NCBI GenBank assembly: GCA_030295235.1 | Contig: AP026172.1 | Location: 744,001-808,000 of the forward strand | Reading direction: 5' to 3' | Source of the DNA: Fistulifera solaris | Taxonomy: Eukaryota > Bacillariophyta > Bacillariophyceae > Naviculales > Stauroneidaceae | Length of the DNA: 64,000 nucleotides | In this document: positions 42,765 through 55,200 of the stretch, one piece after another | Layout of the letters: each line of letters begins with the position of its first letter | Position numbering within the stretch: the stretch's first letter is position 1 | Translations under genes and position numbers: made by a program | Notes under the pieces: model-generated | The model's database searches: none | The model's input: only the letters and a program-made list of their open reading frames with translations | Told to the model about the DNA's origin: nothing

Positions 42765-43861
42765 TCAGGCACGTACATGATCCGCCAACAGACTGCGTTG
42801 CGGACTTTGTCGTACCATCGAATATAGGGCATCCAAATTGTCGGTTTGTGCGGCAAAGACAAAGGGCGGTACACTGTCTGGTTTCCTCGAACGCAAGTGT
42901 GCCCCCTTTTCGACCAACAAGGAAACAATTTCGGCGCGACGCAACGCCATGGCCACAAATAAGGGTGTCGTCGTGACATTTTCCTTGTCATCGATAGTGG
43001 CATTGTGTTGCAAGAGTGCCTTGACCATGTCACAATTGCCCTTCTTGACGGCCATTAGTAATGGCGACGATCCCACCCAATTCTTGGTGTCCGTGTCGGC
43101 TCCATGTTGGAGTAGTAGATGCACCATTTCATTTTGATTCTTACTGATGGCCATAAAGAGGGGTGTACAACCACGTGGATCTTTCACCGACACATCGGCC
43201 CCGTGTTCAATGAGTAATCGCACCATATCGACTTGTTCACTGAGAATTGCCAAAAGAGTGGTGTTTGTTGTAAGACTGTGGTAGTCGCATTGACATTGGC
43301 CTGGTATTGGAGTAATAGTTGCACGAGATCTTGGCGACGTTTGGCGATCGCGGCAAGGAGCGGCGTCACACCGAACGTGTCGTCTTGATTGGGATCAGCA
43401 CCGTGTTGTAATAACAATTGTGCTACTTCATAATGCCCATGACTCACAGCTAACGAGAGTGGTGGTGCATAGGTTCCCGGGGCATTATCATCATCATCAT
43501 TCTTCTTATTATTATTGACATGAGCGCCATGTTCTAATAGAATGCGCACAATGTCAATGTGATTCTGCAAAACGGCCATCCACAATGGAGAACCTTTGTT
43601 GTTGTTGTTGGTGTTGCTGCCGGACACTTGACGACGATGATAATGTTGATGATGATTCGGTTCTGCACCATGTTCTAGCAAAGCCAAGACCGAGTCGGGT
43701 TGATTGCGAAAACTCGCACAACTGAGCGGTAATAGATCCATCGTATCGGCTGTTTCATTCACCAACAACACCGCAGCGTCGTGATGGCCTTGCAAATGAC
43801 GACGGATTTGCCCAGCGTCTCCATGGAGTAAGGCGGCCCAGAAATCTTGTTTTTTCATTTC

Positions 43862-43899
<38 letters not shown>

Positions 43900-43948
43900 C
43901 ATGATGATCATGATGATCATGATGATGATGATGGTATGTGTTTGTCAT
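42765..43948 (-). CDS. Ankyrin-repeat protein with polyhistidine N-terminus
   Basis: The protein begins with a run of about 24 residues that are nearly all His, broken only by Asp, encoded by a CAT array at 43859-43933. At least eight ankyrin repeats follow, for example SPLWMAVLQNHIDIVRILLEHGAHVN, PLSLAVSHGHYEVAQLLLQ, TPLFMAISKNQNEMVHLLLQHGAD and PLLMAVKKGNCDMVKALLQ (shown in parts). A T-run frame offset near 43255 falls inside a repeat (TPLF then MAILSEQVDMVRLL), so the gene is treated as whole. Ankyrin stacks bind proteins; the partner is unknown. The His tract should bind metal ions. Confidence 0.85.
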
Positions 43949-44620
43949 AATGAATTACAGTACAGTATAGGTTGTTCGTAAGGAAGAAGGAAAAAGGGAA
44001 CGAACGAACGAAAAAAATGAAGGAAAGTTGTCTGTGAACCTGCTTTCCTTTTGGTCCTTTCTTTTTTTTTTCGAATTGAAGGTGAAACGAGTGAAATCAT
44101 CCTCCGGAAGTGGTTGTTTGTGTGCCACGTGAGAACCGGCCGGCGCGTTTCAGCGTGACGTTGCTGTACACTTTTTCTATCATACGTATTTCACTCGCTT
44201 CCATACTTAGAGGATTTCTGACGCAACCGCCATTCGGCAAGACCCGGTATTATAACTCGGATCTACATACTTGAAGGTTCTGAATACGAGGGAGATCCGT
44301 GAATGGGTGTGAGTGTGAGGAGGTGTAAGAGACAAGGTACAAAGTACAAAGTAGTATGGTGGTGGTGGGACGTGGGACGTTCTTCTCAGGGAAACTCGAA
44401 CCCTCATCATCATCATGATGCAGGAAAAACAAAACTTCCACCCGCACCGAAAACAAAACAAAGATGATCGACTACAAAGTATCGACACACTGACCCATCA
44501 TAACATTCCTTCACCGCATTGTGTGTACATCATTATTATTATTTCAACTTCACTCTGTTCAAATAATAGTACCGAGTAATAATAAAACAACAAACCAAAG
44601 CAAACCAAAGCAAAACAATC
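43949..44620. other. Intergenic between divergent genes
   Basis: A 670-nt shared upstream region. It contains TACAAAGTACAAAGTAGTA near 44339 and short simple repeats. An antisense 93-codon frame at 44207-44488 is not convincing. Confidence 0.5.
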
Positions 44621-46290
44621 ATGACATTGACCAACGATCGTCGTTCACGAGGACGATCCAGGACACCGCGCCGTCATCCTTCTCCTCCTGTTAATAATAA
44701 TAATAATAATGAAAGAGATCGTCACAATGTCGTCGACGAGACACCAACATCCTGGATATCATCTTTGGCTCTTTTGGGTGATTCGTGGGGAGCCTTGTTG
44801 TGTTCATCCTTCTTACTCTTTCTAGCAATACTTCTTTCGTACATAATAGAACAACACGATCCTCCTTCTTTCTTCTTGGGGCAATTTATCTATCAGTACA
44901 TCAACAGAATATTACTACGACTACTCGACAATACTCCATTTGTGTTGTCGATGGTCAAGACGTACTGGACGAAACCAGATCCGTACCATTTACTAGGACC
45001 TGTTCCACCGATCAGTGAAGCAGTGATCTTTCATATTCAAGACATTCGAAACGACAACAATGACAAATGGACACAACAACTCGTTCAGTCTTACGCACAA
45101 GATGGTGTTGTGGCTATTCGTGGATTGATCGAAGACGAATTATTAGCGGCCTTGGACGTGGAATCTACGCGTTTCATTCAACAACAAAAAGAACGCAATG
45201 CGGGACGACGACGACATCACAAACCAAAACAAACCCAATTCTTTACCAATGTCCACGGAGCCATGTTTCGGAATTGTAATAATAATTATTATTATTCACA
45301 GAATGATGCGACAACCACCACAACGTCAGCTTTGACCAACTCCTTTTTGCGCGTCGCTGTGACGTCCCTTGTCCCAAAATTGGCGGGAGAACTCTTGCAG
45401 TCGGTCGGAGCTTTCCACAACCAAGACAACGACGACGATGATGACGACTTTCCCAATTTGCGTGTCTTGAGAGATATTTTTCTCGCCAAAGATACGGAAC
45501 AGTACGTGTGTGGATGGCATGTGGATGACATTGGATTTTGGCCCGCTCTTCCGGAAGCGCCCGGTATCAATGCATGGATTGCCTTGGACGATATGCCCAT
45601 TGAAATTGGAGGTGGTTTGGCGGTGGCCGTTGGATCGCATCAAGCACCGTGGCGACACCTGGCCCTGACCGAAATTGGAGCCCCGACAACCTTTCCGCCG
45701 GAAGGATATCAATCGGCACACGATATGATTGCCCGACGCACCGGTGGGGGGACGTGCAACCTTCAGCGGGGGGCCCCGCATTTACATCGACGCATGGAAG
45801 ATACGAAACGCGTCTACGAAATCAAACGAGGAGATGTTATTTTTCACGATCGTTGGTTGTTTCATCGGACGGTTCCTTTTAATAAGACGTTACTTGAAAA
45901 GGAGAAGAAGAAGAAGAAGAAGAAGAAGAACGAATTTATCGTCGTTACAGCATTCGATACAGTCCGGGAACAGCCATCATTCCACCGGGATACGGAACCG
46001 AATGGAGTGTCTTGTATGATTCACAAAATGGGGGACGTACCGCCAATCGCGTTTCCGAATCATTGCCGTGGTATCCCCAGGCGTGGCCGACACCACTGGA
46101 TCACGAGGTAAAGGCCATGGCCGACCTGGTGCAGCACATTCTGCCGACCGTCGAAGAACAGCAAGCGGAGAGGGAACGAGAAATGCAGCCGTTGTTGCAA
46201 AAATGGGCTCAACGAAAAGATCGTGAAATGGCCCGTCAATATCATCATGCACAGAACAAGGCAGGGGAAAAGAACAGTTACATAAATTAG
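44621..46290 (+). CDS. Membrane-anchored PhyH-type (phytanoyl-CoA dioxygenase) oxygenase
   Basis: An Fe(II)/2-oxoglutarate-dependent dioxygenase. The N-terminus is Arg/Ser-rich with a poly-Asn run, then one membrane segment (ALLCSSFLLFLAILLSYII). Catalytic landmarks: YAQDGVVAIRGLIEDELL, the metal motif HxD in CGWHVDDIGFWPALP, MPIEIGGGLAVAVGSH, and the distal His in GDVIFHDRWLFHRT. A Lys tract encoded by an AAG array (about 45901-45930) follows; then a frame offset near 45942 leads to RYSIRYSPGTAIIPPGYG, the usual C-terminal core with the oxoglutarate-binding Arg, and a Glu-rich tail to the stop at 46290. The substrate is unknown. Confidence 0.8.
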
Positions 46291-46367
46291 TGTTTACTTA
46301 TCTCATAGTTTTTTGGTAGGGGGTGATTTATGGGGCAGTGACTTTTACCTAAATGTAGTATATAGCA

Positions 46368-46445
46368 GGAAACGGCGTTAAAATTCCGTCGACGTGGACG
46401 CTACGTAGAATCTTGTACTGGAGGCAGAATTTTAACGTCGTTTCC
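46368..46445. repeat. Inverted repeat: 19-nt arms, 40-nt loop, one mismatch
   Basis: Left arm 46368-46386 (GGAAACGGCGTTAAAATTC) is matched by right arm 46427-46445, whose reverse complement differs at one base. The pair encloses a 40-nt loop. The element lies between the PhyH stop and tRNA-Lys. It could be a small MITE-like element, a hairpin terminator of the PhyH transcript or a structured RNA. Confidence 0.7.
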
Positions 46446-46512
46446 AGTAGATGCATGAAAAAGAATGCTATTAGAGATCATATAGTATCAAGTTTACATA
46501 TGTAATAAGATA

Positions 46513-46585
46513 GCCTGTGTAGCTCAGTAGGTAGAGCGCCCGGCTTTTAACCGTGTGGTCGTGGGTTCGAGCCCCACCATAGGTG
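46513..46585 (+). tRNA. tRNA-Lys (anticodon UUU)
   Basis: A 73-nt cloverleaf without CCA. The acceptor arms GCCTGTG and CATAGGT pair with two G-U wobbles; the D arm is GCTC...GAGC, the anticodon loop CTTTTAA gives UUU (Lys), and the T arm GTGGG-TTCGAGC-CCCAC is perfect. The A-box (TAGCTCAGTAGG) and B-box (GGTTCGAGCCC) match polymerase III promoters. The anticodon stem CCCGG/CCGTG has one C-T mismatch. No intron is present. Confidence 0.93.
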
Positions 46586-46865
46586 CTATCAACGTTTTGC
46601 CAACACGTTTCTCTTTAACCACATTTTTCGGTTTAGAGCAACGGTTGGTCACACGCATGTCTCACCTCCTATGTAAATGTTTTGAATTATTTTCTAAATC
46701 TATGGGTATGTATAAATTAATTAAACGCTGGTCGAGACATTTTGTTTTTCAAGCGTTTCGACACCACGATGAAGGAAGGTTGTCGGAGGCACATTGACCG
46801 TCATCGCATCGACAGGAAAGAGAACTGATAAGAACATCCTTTGAAAGTCTCATACAATCAAGAAC

Positions 46866-49800
46866 GATGTTTATTCAAGAAGTTATTATCGATGGCTTCA
46901 AATCCTATGCGCGCAAGACGACTGTTGAGGGGTACGTTGATTTGAATGAAAAATAGCGTTCTGCAAACCATCTCACAAGCTCAATTGCATCTGCAGTTTC
47001 GATCCCCACTTCAATGCGATTACAGGTTTGAATGGTTCCGGTAAATCGAACATTTTAGATGCTATTTGTTTTGTTTTGGGAATAACGAACCTCAGCCAAG
47101 TGCGAGCGGGAAACTTGTCGGAACTCGTCTACAAGCAAGGACAAGCGGGCGTCAACAAAGCTACCGTCACCATCGTTTTTAATAATGAAGATAAAGCCGC
47201 CAGTCCCGTCGGATATGATCAATGTGACAATGTGACGGTCACTCGACAAGTTTTATTGGGAGGAAAAAGCAAATATTTGATCAACGGCCGCAATGCCCCG
47301 CCGGGGCCGTGCAGAATCTGTTCCATTCGGTGCAACTAAACGTCAATAATCCACATTTCCTCATTATGCAAGGGCGTATTACCAAAGTGTTGAACATGAA
47401 ACCGGCGGAGATTTTGGGTATGGTGGAAGAAGCGGCCGGAACGCGCATGTACGAGACCAAGAAAGGTGCGGCCTTGAAAACGATCGAGAAAAAGCAATTG
47501 AAATTGGACGAATTGAACTCGGTTTTGGAAGAGGAAATTACCCCGACTCTGGAAAAACTTCGTGGCGAAAAGGTACAGTATCTCGCTTGGAGCAAGAATG
47601 CCTCCGATCTCGAACGCAAAGAGCGATTCGTTATCGCCAGCGAATTCTACTCGGCCCAAAAAGCACTGGAAGATGACATGGGTTCGGAGCGAAAAATGGA
47701 AGAAGAGGTAACCCACCTCGAAGCGGAAGCGGAAATTTTACGAGAGAAAATTGCGGTGAAAGCACAAGAAATTGCGGCAGGGTCGGCACAGCTGCAGGGA
47801 GAGTTTGAAGGTGATCTGCAAGAGGCGACGAAACGAGAAAAGAAGCTCTCCAACGAATTAGTTCGTATTACTTCTGCCTGGAAAAGCGCTCAAGATACGC
47901 TAGCAAAAGCGGAGAGTGATGTTGAAGCAGCCATAGGTATGGTCCTCGAAACTAAAGAATCTGTCGACGCGAAACAGAGAGAAATTGAGGGAGAACACGC
48001 CCGTATTGATGGAGTCCGTAAGGCAGCCGTCGAGGCGGAAACCCTTTACAGGCAACTCACAGAGGAATACCAAACTATGGCTGCTGGAACTTCGTCGTCG
48101 TCAGAAGGTCGCTCTCTTCCGGAACAGATCAGCCAAGCTCACAGTGACTCGAAGACTGCAGGTGCGCGTGTCGAACAGGCCAAGATGAAAATCAAGCATC
48201 TATCGGAAGAGCTCAAGGTATGGTTGTCTTTGTTCCCGAAATTTCGTGCATCGCTAGTCACTTACATTTTTTGTCGAACACACAGAATGTCGAAAGCGAA
48301 TTATCCAAACAAAAGAAGTCGGCCACAACCATTGAAAAGAAATTCGAAAATTCAAAGCAGAAAGTCGAAGTTCTAGAGGAACAGATCAATCGGCTCAATT
48401 TCTCTGCCGAAGAATTCAACGCCATGGATCAGGAAAAATTGGATCTGGAGGCCGCGATAACCGAACTCGAGGAACAACTCGACACTGTCTCGACCCAGCT
48501 ACAAAGTCGCTTGGCGTTCGAATACGAGGATCCTGTAAGAGGCTTTGATCGCAGCAAGGTCAAGGGGCTCATTGCGAATCTGGTGGATGTCAAAGACGCG
48601 AAGTACGCTACTGCTCTGGAAGTTGTTGCTGGTGGAAAACTCTTCCAGGTCGTCGTCGACGAAGCGATCACTGGAAAAGCGTTGTTAGACCGTGGAAAGC
48701 TCACCCGCCGGGTCACCATTATCCCTCTTGATAAGATCAGGGCTAGTCAGTTGAGCCAATCAGCTTGTCGAACAGCGGAAAATATCGCCTCATCAATGCA
48801 GTGTGCAGCCACGCCAGCGATCGAGCTTGTCGGTTACGATGAAGAAGTAAGAAGCGCTATCGAGTACGTTTTCGGTTCAGCCATCGTAGTTGATGGAATA
48901 AAGGCAGCCAACAAGATCTGTGAGGTGGCGAAAACTCGTACTGTCACCCTTGAGGGAGATATTTATGACCCTTCTGGTACGATTTCCGGAGGATCGAAGA
49001 ACCAGTTGGGCACCACTTTGTCCAATCTCGTCACTCTTGCGCAATGCACCAAATTGTTGGAAGAAAAGAGTCAAAGGCTTGCTCACGTCTCCGCTAAGGT
49101 TTGCTCACTTCAGAGTGCGTCCGCTTCCTTCGAAAAATTGAGCGCCAAGTTCGAACTGGCCAAGGCCGAACTTGAAGCAGTCAAGAAGCAAATGTCTCAG
49201 ACCACGTACGGCGTTCTGGTAGAGAAGCGCGATTCCATGGTTGCAGACATAAAAATGGCCGAAGAAGAGTGCTTGGTTATGGAAAACCAAGAGAAGGAGA
49301 AGTGGTCTCTATACATGCAACTCAAAGAGCAAGAGATTGAGCTTACGCAGCAGCGAGAGCAACGTTTTGCAGACATCGAATTGGCTGTCAAGACTGCCAA
49401 GGTCGATGCAGCGGAGAAACAGAAACAGGCTCGTGAGGCCTCATCGAAGACACAAACCCTTGAACTGGAGCTAGAAAGTCTCAAAATAGAGCTCGCCGCT
49501 GCTCAAGAGGCTGTCAAAATTGCCGAAAACATCCTTGATGAGACGTCACGCCAAGAATCTGAAATGCAGGTTGAAGTTGCCGAGACACAAGCGTCTTACG
49601 AAGAAGCACGAAGCAACGTAGCCGAACTTGAACGCAGGTTGGATGATTTTTCATCGCAAGTCGCCGAACTCAAAGATAGAAAGGCCGAATTATCCAAAGC
49701 GTTGGAATCAGCTACTATCGAAGCGAAAAAATTATCCGTCAGTATTCAGCAGAGACAGAAAGAACGAGTCGGTGCTGAGAGGGTTGTTTCTAATTTGCTC

Positions 49801-50707
49801 AAAAATTATGCCTGGATTGAAAGCGAACAAGGCGCTTTTGGTGTCGTCGGTGGTGACTATGACTTCAACTCGTGCGACATAGCCCAGATTGCCGCGGAGG
49901 TGAAGGAACTGAAAGAGCAACAGGACAGCCTGGTAAGTTGTCAACGTGTTTTGTTGATAAACTGGACAATGGTCTGACGTTCTTTCTATACAGGGCAAGA
50001 AAATTAACAAGAAAGTCATGGGAATGATTGAGAAAGCAGAAGGTGAATATACTGAGCTACTCCGTAAACGTCGGGTTGTGGAAAACGACAAGAAAAAGAT
50101 CCAGAACGTCATCGAAGAGCTCGATGTCAAGAAGAAGGTGGAGTTAGAGAGAACATGGAAGAAAGTGAACGGGGACTTTGGTTCCATTTTCTCCACCCTG
50201 TTGCCTGGTGCGTCTGCTAAGCTTGAGCCGCCTGGTGGCATGGCAGCTTGGGAAGGTCTCGAGGTCAAGGTTGCCTTTGGCAAAGTGTGGAAGGAAAGTC
50301 TCAGCGAGTTGAGTGGCGGACAGCGGTCGCTGTTAGCTCTTTCTCTCATTCTTGCCATGTTGCTCTTCAAGCCCGCCCCAATGTATATCTTGGATGAGGT
50401 AGATGCTGCTCTTGATTTGAGCCATACGCAGAACATTGGTAACATGCTTCGAACACACTTTTCGCAGAGTCAGTTTATTGTGGTATCTTTGAAGGAAGGT
50501 ATGTTCAATAATGCCAATGTCATCTTCCGAACCAAGTTCGTCGACGGCGTCTCGACAGTGACTCGCACCATCGGTACCGGGTCCAGTCGCCCTCGTGCAT
50601 TGGCAGATGCAGAGAATATGGAAGAGGAGGAACGGCCTACTCGAAAAAATACTGCCGCAACGGTTAGTCGTCGCAGGGGCAAGGAGAATTCTAGCGCCTA
50701 TCTATAA
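46866..50707 (+). CDS. SMC2: Condensin subunit SMC2
   Basis: SMC2 and SMC4 form the ATPase core of condensin, which compacts chromosomes. Exons are separated by introns at 46932-46996, 48218-48285 and 49933-49994 (62-68 nt). The N-terminal head reads [17 protein letters not shown], then Walker A in [22 protein letters not shown], and [19 protein letters not shown]. The first coiled coil ends at the hinge ([31 protein letters not shown]). The C-terminal head has the signature [20 protein letters not shown] and Walker [13 protein letters not shown]. The SMC2-specific [19 protein letters not shown] is present. A G-run frame offset near 47300 interrupts [14 protein letters not shown] and looks like one missing base. 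Confidence 0.95.
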
Positions 50708-50813
50708 ATGACATCATCTTGTGCATGATTTCAAAAACATTCAAGTTTCACAAATATACTTTATTTTAAATCGCTTTGCTAGTCGGTAGACCAACAAGGT
50801 TGCCATAGTCAGT

Positions 50814-51098
50814 CTAAAGGAGCATCATTGCCATCATCAGTGCCGATACTACAACACATACAGTCGACAAGGACACTGTGCCACTACTGCCACCTTCGTT
50901 CCCACCCGCAGGTGCCGCTTCCGGAGCCGCCGCCTCAAAGTCAAAAGGTTCCGTAAAGTATCCCATATCGAGAATTTCTTGAATGGCGGCATCGCTGTAG
51001 GCCAAACAATCGGATTGGATATTTTTCGAGGGAAGTCGATTGTTGCAATTCAATTGCATTCCGACAATACTCGTGTTGGCACTGCAAGACAAAGTGGT

Positions 51099-51136
<38 letters not shown>

Positions 51137-51492
51137 TGTAGGTGTGTGTGTGAGAGAGGTGTAGGTGTATGTGTGGTCGGTCGTTTCGCGCACATGACTT
51201 ACATATCGGTACAAAGAGAACATGCATTGCATTCGGTCCCATCAAACGACACTTTACAACCCTCCAATTGATCGTTGCCACTGAAAATACTGGTGACACA
51301 GGCTTCGGTATATTCGGAAGGCGCTCCGCTCGTAAATTCGATGCATTTGGTATTCGAAATATTCGAGGAAGTGCCCGGAAAGGGTTCGTTCGTCACAATC
51401 ACGGTACGGCCCGTGTCGCTGGTGTATTCCATCGACGCCTGCGTCCAGGAAAAAAGAAGAGAAAGGAAAAGAAGGTAGAATGTACGTGTCAT
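50814..51492 (-). CDS. Secreted Cys-rich protein, probably GPI-anchored
   Basis: The ATG at 51492 gives a signal peptide (TRTFYLLFLSLLFSWTQAS). The ectodomain has several Cys, including NTKCIEF, EGCKVSFDGTECNACSLC and QLNCNNRL. The C-terminus has a Gly/Ser patch followed by a hydrophobic tail (LSTVCVVVSALMMAMMLL), as in GPI-anchored proteins. One intron at 51082-51202 (121 nt, GTAAGT...TTGCAG) contains a (TC)n run on the sense strand and joins SLCTD to IANTSIVG. The protein has about 185 residues. The family is not recognised; a cell-surface role is inferred. Confidence 0.7.
51102..51134. repeat. (GA)n array within an intron
   Basis: About 16 uninterrupted GA units lie in the intron of the secreted Cys-rich gene, near its acceptor as a pyrimidine run on the sense strand. 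Confidence 0.9.
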
Positions 51493-51502
51493 GTTGATAA
51501 AT

Positions 51503-51558
51503 GAAGGAAGGAAGGAAGGAAGGAAGGAAGGAAGGAAGGAAGGAAGGAAGGAAGGAAG
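51503..51558. repeat. (GAAG)n tetranucleotide array
   Basis: About 14 tandem GAAG units lie 10 nt upstream of the start codon of the secreted Cys-rich gene, so in its 5' leader or promoter (CTTC on the sense strand). Confidence 0.9.
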
Positions 51559-51816
51559 TGTTAGTTTGGTTTTGGGTTGGATCGAAAATTGGAAAACAAT
51601 CAACATACGACAGGCATTTTTTTATTGCTTCGATGTCCGCTTTGTACAATAATAGCTAGAGTAGTACGTTCTCCAACAGTAGTGAAGTACGATTTGTGAC
51701 TCGTGACTCTCTGAAATGACCCATTTGTTCGTTTGTCCGCTACACTTTACAGCAATGGTGTCCGTGTGGCTTGGGGGGAGATAGAAGATCGCAACAACTT
51801 GAATATGTTTCGTCGA

Positions 51817-52270
51817 TGTCACGGAAATGCGGATAGCGGGCAGACTACTAGGGACTCAGCCAATATGGCCGCACGACCTAATGCGAATTCCGATCCCCAA
51901 ATCGGAAGCATCCGGAATGTAACCTCTTGGGCGAGGCCCAAGGGTCTTTGCACGATTTGGGTTGATCGTGAAGGCGTGAAAGGTTTGCAAGCAACGCGAT
52001 ACAAGAATGTTAGAGCCACATACGTGAGCTCAGAATTTCAAGATAAAACAAGACCTAGTCCGATGGCAAGTGACATTCTCGGGCGGAACCATCACCCAGT
52101 GAGATTCCACCTTGTTCATTTGTCGGATTTGTAAAGGCTTCATAATATTGTTGTTTGGAAAACTTTGACTGTTTATCGTCTTAGCTCTACCAGATACTTC
52201 CTCTTCTGTTGTTGCTAAACGTAGCGACTTGGTTGACAGAATTTCTGTTTCTGTCCGTCGATACGTGAGA
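51817..52270 (+). repeat. 5' LTR of copia-type element
   Basis: About 454 nt, starting TGTCACGGAAATGCGG and ending TACGTGAGA. It is nearly identical to the 3' copy. The target duplication GTCGA precedes it. Confidence 0.92.
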
Positions 52271-55200
52271 GGTTACGAGCCCAGATTCACACTATCTGGT
52301 ACAGTCTTTGCAGTTGTTTGATACACGTGCCCTACTTACTCCCTTTTGTCGTCTTTCGTTATTCGCGATATGTCTTCCGATAGCGAAACTGATGACAGGA
52401 AACCTCCTCCGGTGACCGTCGGTACTTTCGACTCGCAGTTTCACCGGCGCCCAAAAGTCGAAAAGGATGTTCAGGCCACTTTTTCCGAGCCCGTTCTCGC
52501 GCCAAAGTTCGGCCTTGTTCAAGGTTCTATCCCAGCTATTGGTGGTCCTCCGGATGCAAACTTTACTCGCGAGTGTTAACCTTGTGCCTGCGAGCCCTAC
52601 TGCTTCCGAGATCCGAATCCTTATCGCTGAGAAAAGTTTTAAGGATCGCGACGCCGGTCTCGACCCCAAGTTCAGTCCTACTGCGAATGACTACCGCCTT
52701 GTTGAGCTCGCGGATGAAGCGTTCAACCATTGTATTACGCATGGTCTCGTCGCCGTTCTACATGAATGATCCTGCTGATCTCAGTCGTGTCATCGATCTC
52801 TTCGTGTACCATGGCAAGTTCACTTTCGGACGAAGTCGCGAAGCATCTCGAAGACATGATCAAGTCCGGTGTCTTTGATCAGTACATGATCAACTCGCTA
52901 AGCGATTCGGCTGCTTTTCTGCTCAACTCGTTGGAGGCGCTCCTTCCAGCGCGATTCGTACTTCCTTGAGTTCCGGCCATGCGCGCTTTGGCCCTTTGGT
53001 TTGGATGAAAATCACCGAAGAAGTTCTTCCCAACGCATTTCGGCCGTGTCTCAGAGCTCGGAGAAGAGTTCACCAAGCGCCACGTTGGTTGAAACTCCCG
53101 GTGAGAATGTTGCTGCTTGGGCGAATGCGCAGATGGAGACTTTGCAGGAGTTGGAAGCTAATGACCAGCTCCCTCGCGACCACTTGATTATTTTGCAGCA
53201 GCAGCTGTGCAAATGTTCGGTCGGCGTTCCGTGTTCACTGGCACACGGTTGGCATCTCTCTCCGACTTTGTGCGTCTCTCTGCCGGAAAGTCGAAGGAAG
53301 TTGCTGAAAGGATGAGCGGTTATACAAACTATCGCCGCATTCTCCATGAAGCTAAAGATTTCTACAGCACTCTTAAGGATGATTGGGGACCGGCTAAAGG
53401 AGTTGCTACTGATGTTAGTGCTAATACTGCGGCTATCAAGAGTCTCAAAGCCGAGTTCAAGACCCTCAAGTCGAAATTCGAGTCAAACGGCACTAAAACT
53501 GCCTCCCTCGAAGACCAAAGACAAGAAGGCGAACAAAGACAAGGCTGCTCCGAAGGCTAGCGGTGGTGATGGCGAAAAGAAAAGCAGTGGTTCGACCGAA
53601 ACTCGTTGGACTCGCATCGCCGAAGGACGGCGAGCCCACCACCATGACCAAGTACGGCAAGACTTTCTATTATTGCAGCCAAGTGCAAGCGTTGGAACCA
53701 GACTCATGGAACCGGCGAGCACAAGAGCAAAGAAGAGAAGCCCGCTGATGCCAAGCCCGCCGCTCCTGCCGCTAATGTTGCTCAAGCTTGGACGGCACCC
53801 TTGCAGTTCTGTTGGGGTTCCGACAGCGATTCGAATAGGAAATCGGCAGGGAAGGTGAACCTTCGATCGAGGTCCCTTCCTGAGCCTTTTGTCCATATTT
53901 ATCGGTCGTTTATTGTTGGAGCTTTCGGCCGAAGCATTTTATTCTTTGCTGGTTGATTGTGGAGTGCTTTTCTTGGTGGCGTCATTTCCGTGTTGCTGCG
54001 ACCATCTCGAAGTGGTTGCGTGCCCAAAGTGCCGCTCATCGTCGCTCTCTTGGTCTTCGGCCGCGATTCACGCCCTTTGCCCGAGCGTCTCATCTCTCTC
54101 CGTGTCGTTTCATGGTGCTTTCTTCGATCATGACGAGCATGTGGCGAGTGACGCTTACGCTCGAAGCCCCCCGGTGTTGTTTATGGAGTCAACTTGGTGC
54201 CCGCCCTGGCATGGCTGCTACCAGTTTCATCCAAGTGATCGCAGCCGACGTTTGCGCCGACCTCCTGATCCTTCTTCATCTTCAAACGATTCGTCTTGTC
54301 AGCATGGTGAGGATGGTGTTTTTCGGTCGCCGCAAGCAAAATCGTTTTGTCGGGGAAACTGCGAGAGGAGCAAACGTCGTCGAAGACTTCGGGCGATTCC
54401 TCGTTGGGCCTTGGAGCTTCCGGATATGATTGACAGCAATGGCCATTTGTGTACCGAGTCTTTAGATTTATCGTGTCCGCCGAACGGGCATCCTAAGCCT
54501 TGGAACCTACTGGACGACTCTCTTCTGTTTTGCTATCCCACTGGGCATTTCTTTCCAGAGGGAGCTGCTAGTGAAAGTGAGACGATGTTGCTTCGAGAGG
54601 GAGATAATAGTGTAGACAACTCTAAAGCCTACTTTGCACCGTACGAAGCTGCCCCCGTCTATTTATGCCCTCCCTGCTTTGCATCAAGTGCATGTCGCTG
54701 GAAAGCCTACCATGGCGGATCTGTTTCCGGTTATTTGGGATACTGGAGCCACAGTTGCTGTTACTTTCGACCGTGCTGACTTCACGTCCTACACTCCGAC
54801 TACTGGCGATAAAGTTTTGTCTGGCTTTGCTGCAGGTTCTTCGATTGCCGGCACGGGCACTCTTGAGTGGACTGTTACTCTGTCCAACGGCAAGGGCTTT
54901 ACTTTTCGGATCCCTGGGCTACATGTGCCCGATGCCAATGTCCGACTCTTCAGCCCACAGTCCTACTGTCAATTGGTGAAGGCGCAACGTAACGACGAAC
55001 CGCGTTTTTCAGGCGACTCGAGCCTCATTCATGTCGATCTGTTGGACGGCCACTTTCTTGATATTGTTTACTCTCCGGAAAACAACTTGCCTACTCTGGA
55101 GATGTTCCGAAAACAATCTGTTGCTCTCAATGCTGCAAAGATTCGAAACTGTGTGACCGCGGCTGAGAATCAAAACTTGAGTGAAGCACAGAAATTTCTT

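Noticed and set aside
42765-43948. Ankyrin gene as a pair of separate genes or a pseudogene
   Set aside because: The break falls within one ankyrin repeat at a T run and both halves are otherwise intact, as in other housekeeping genes here.
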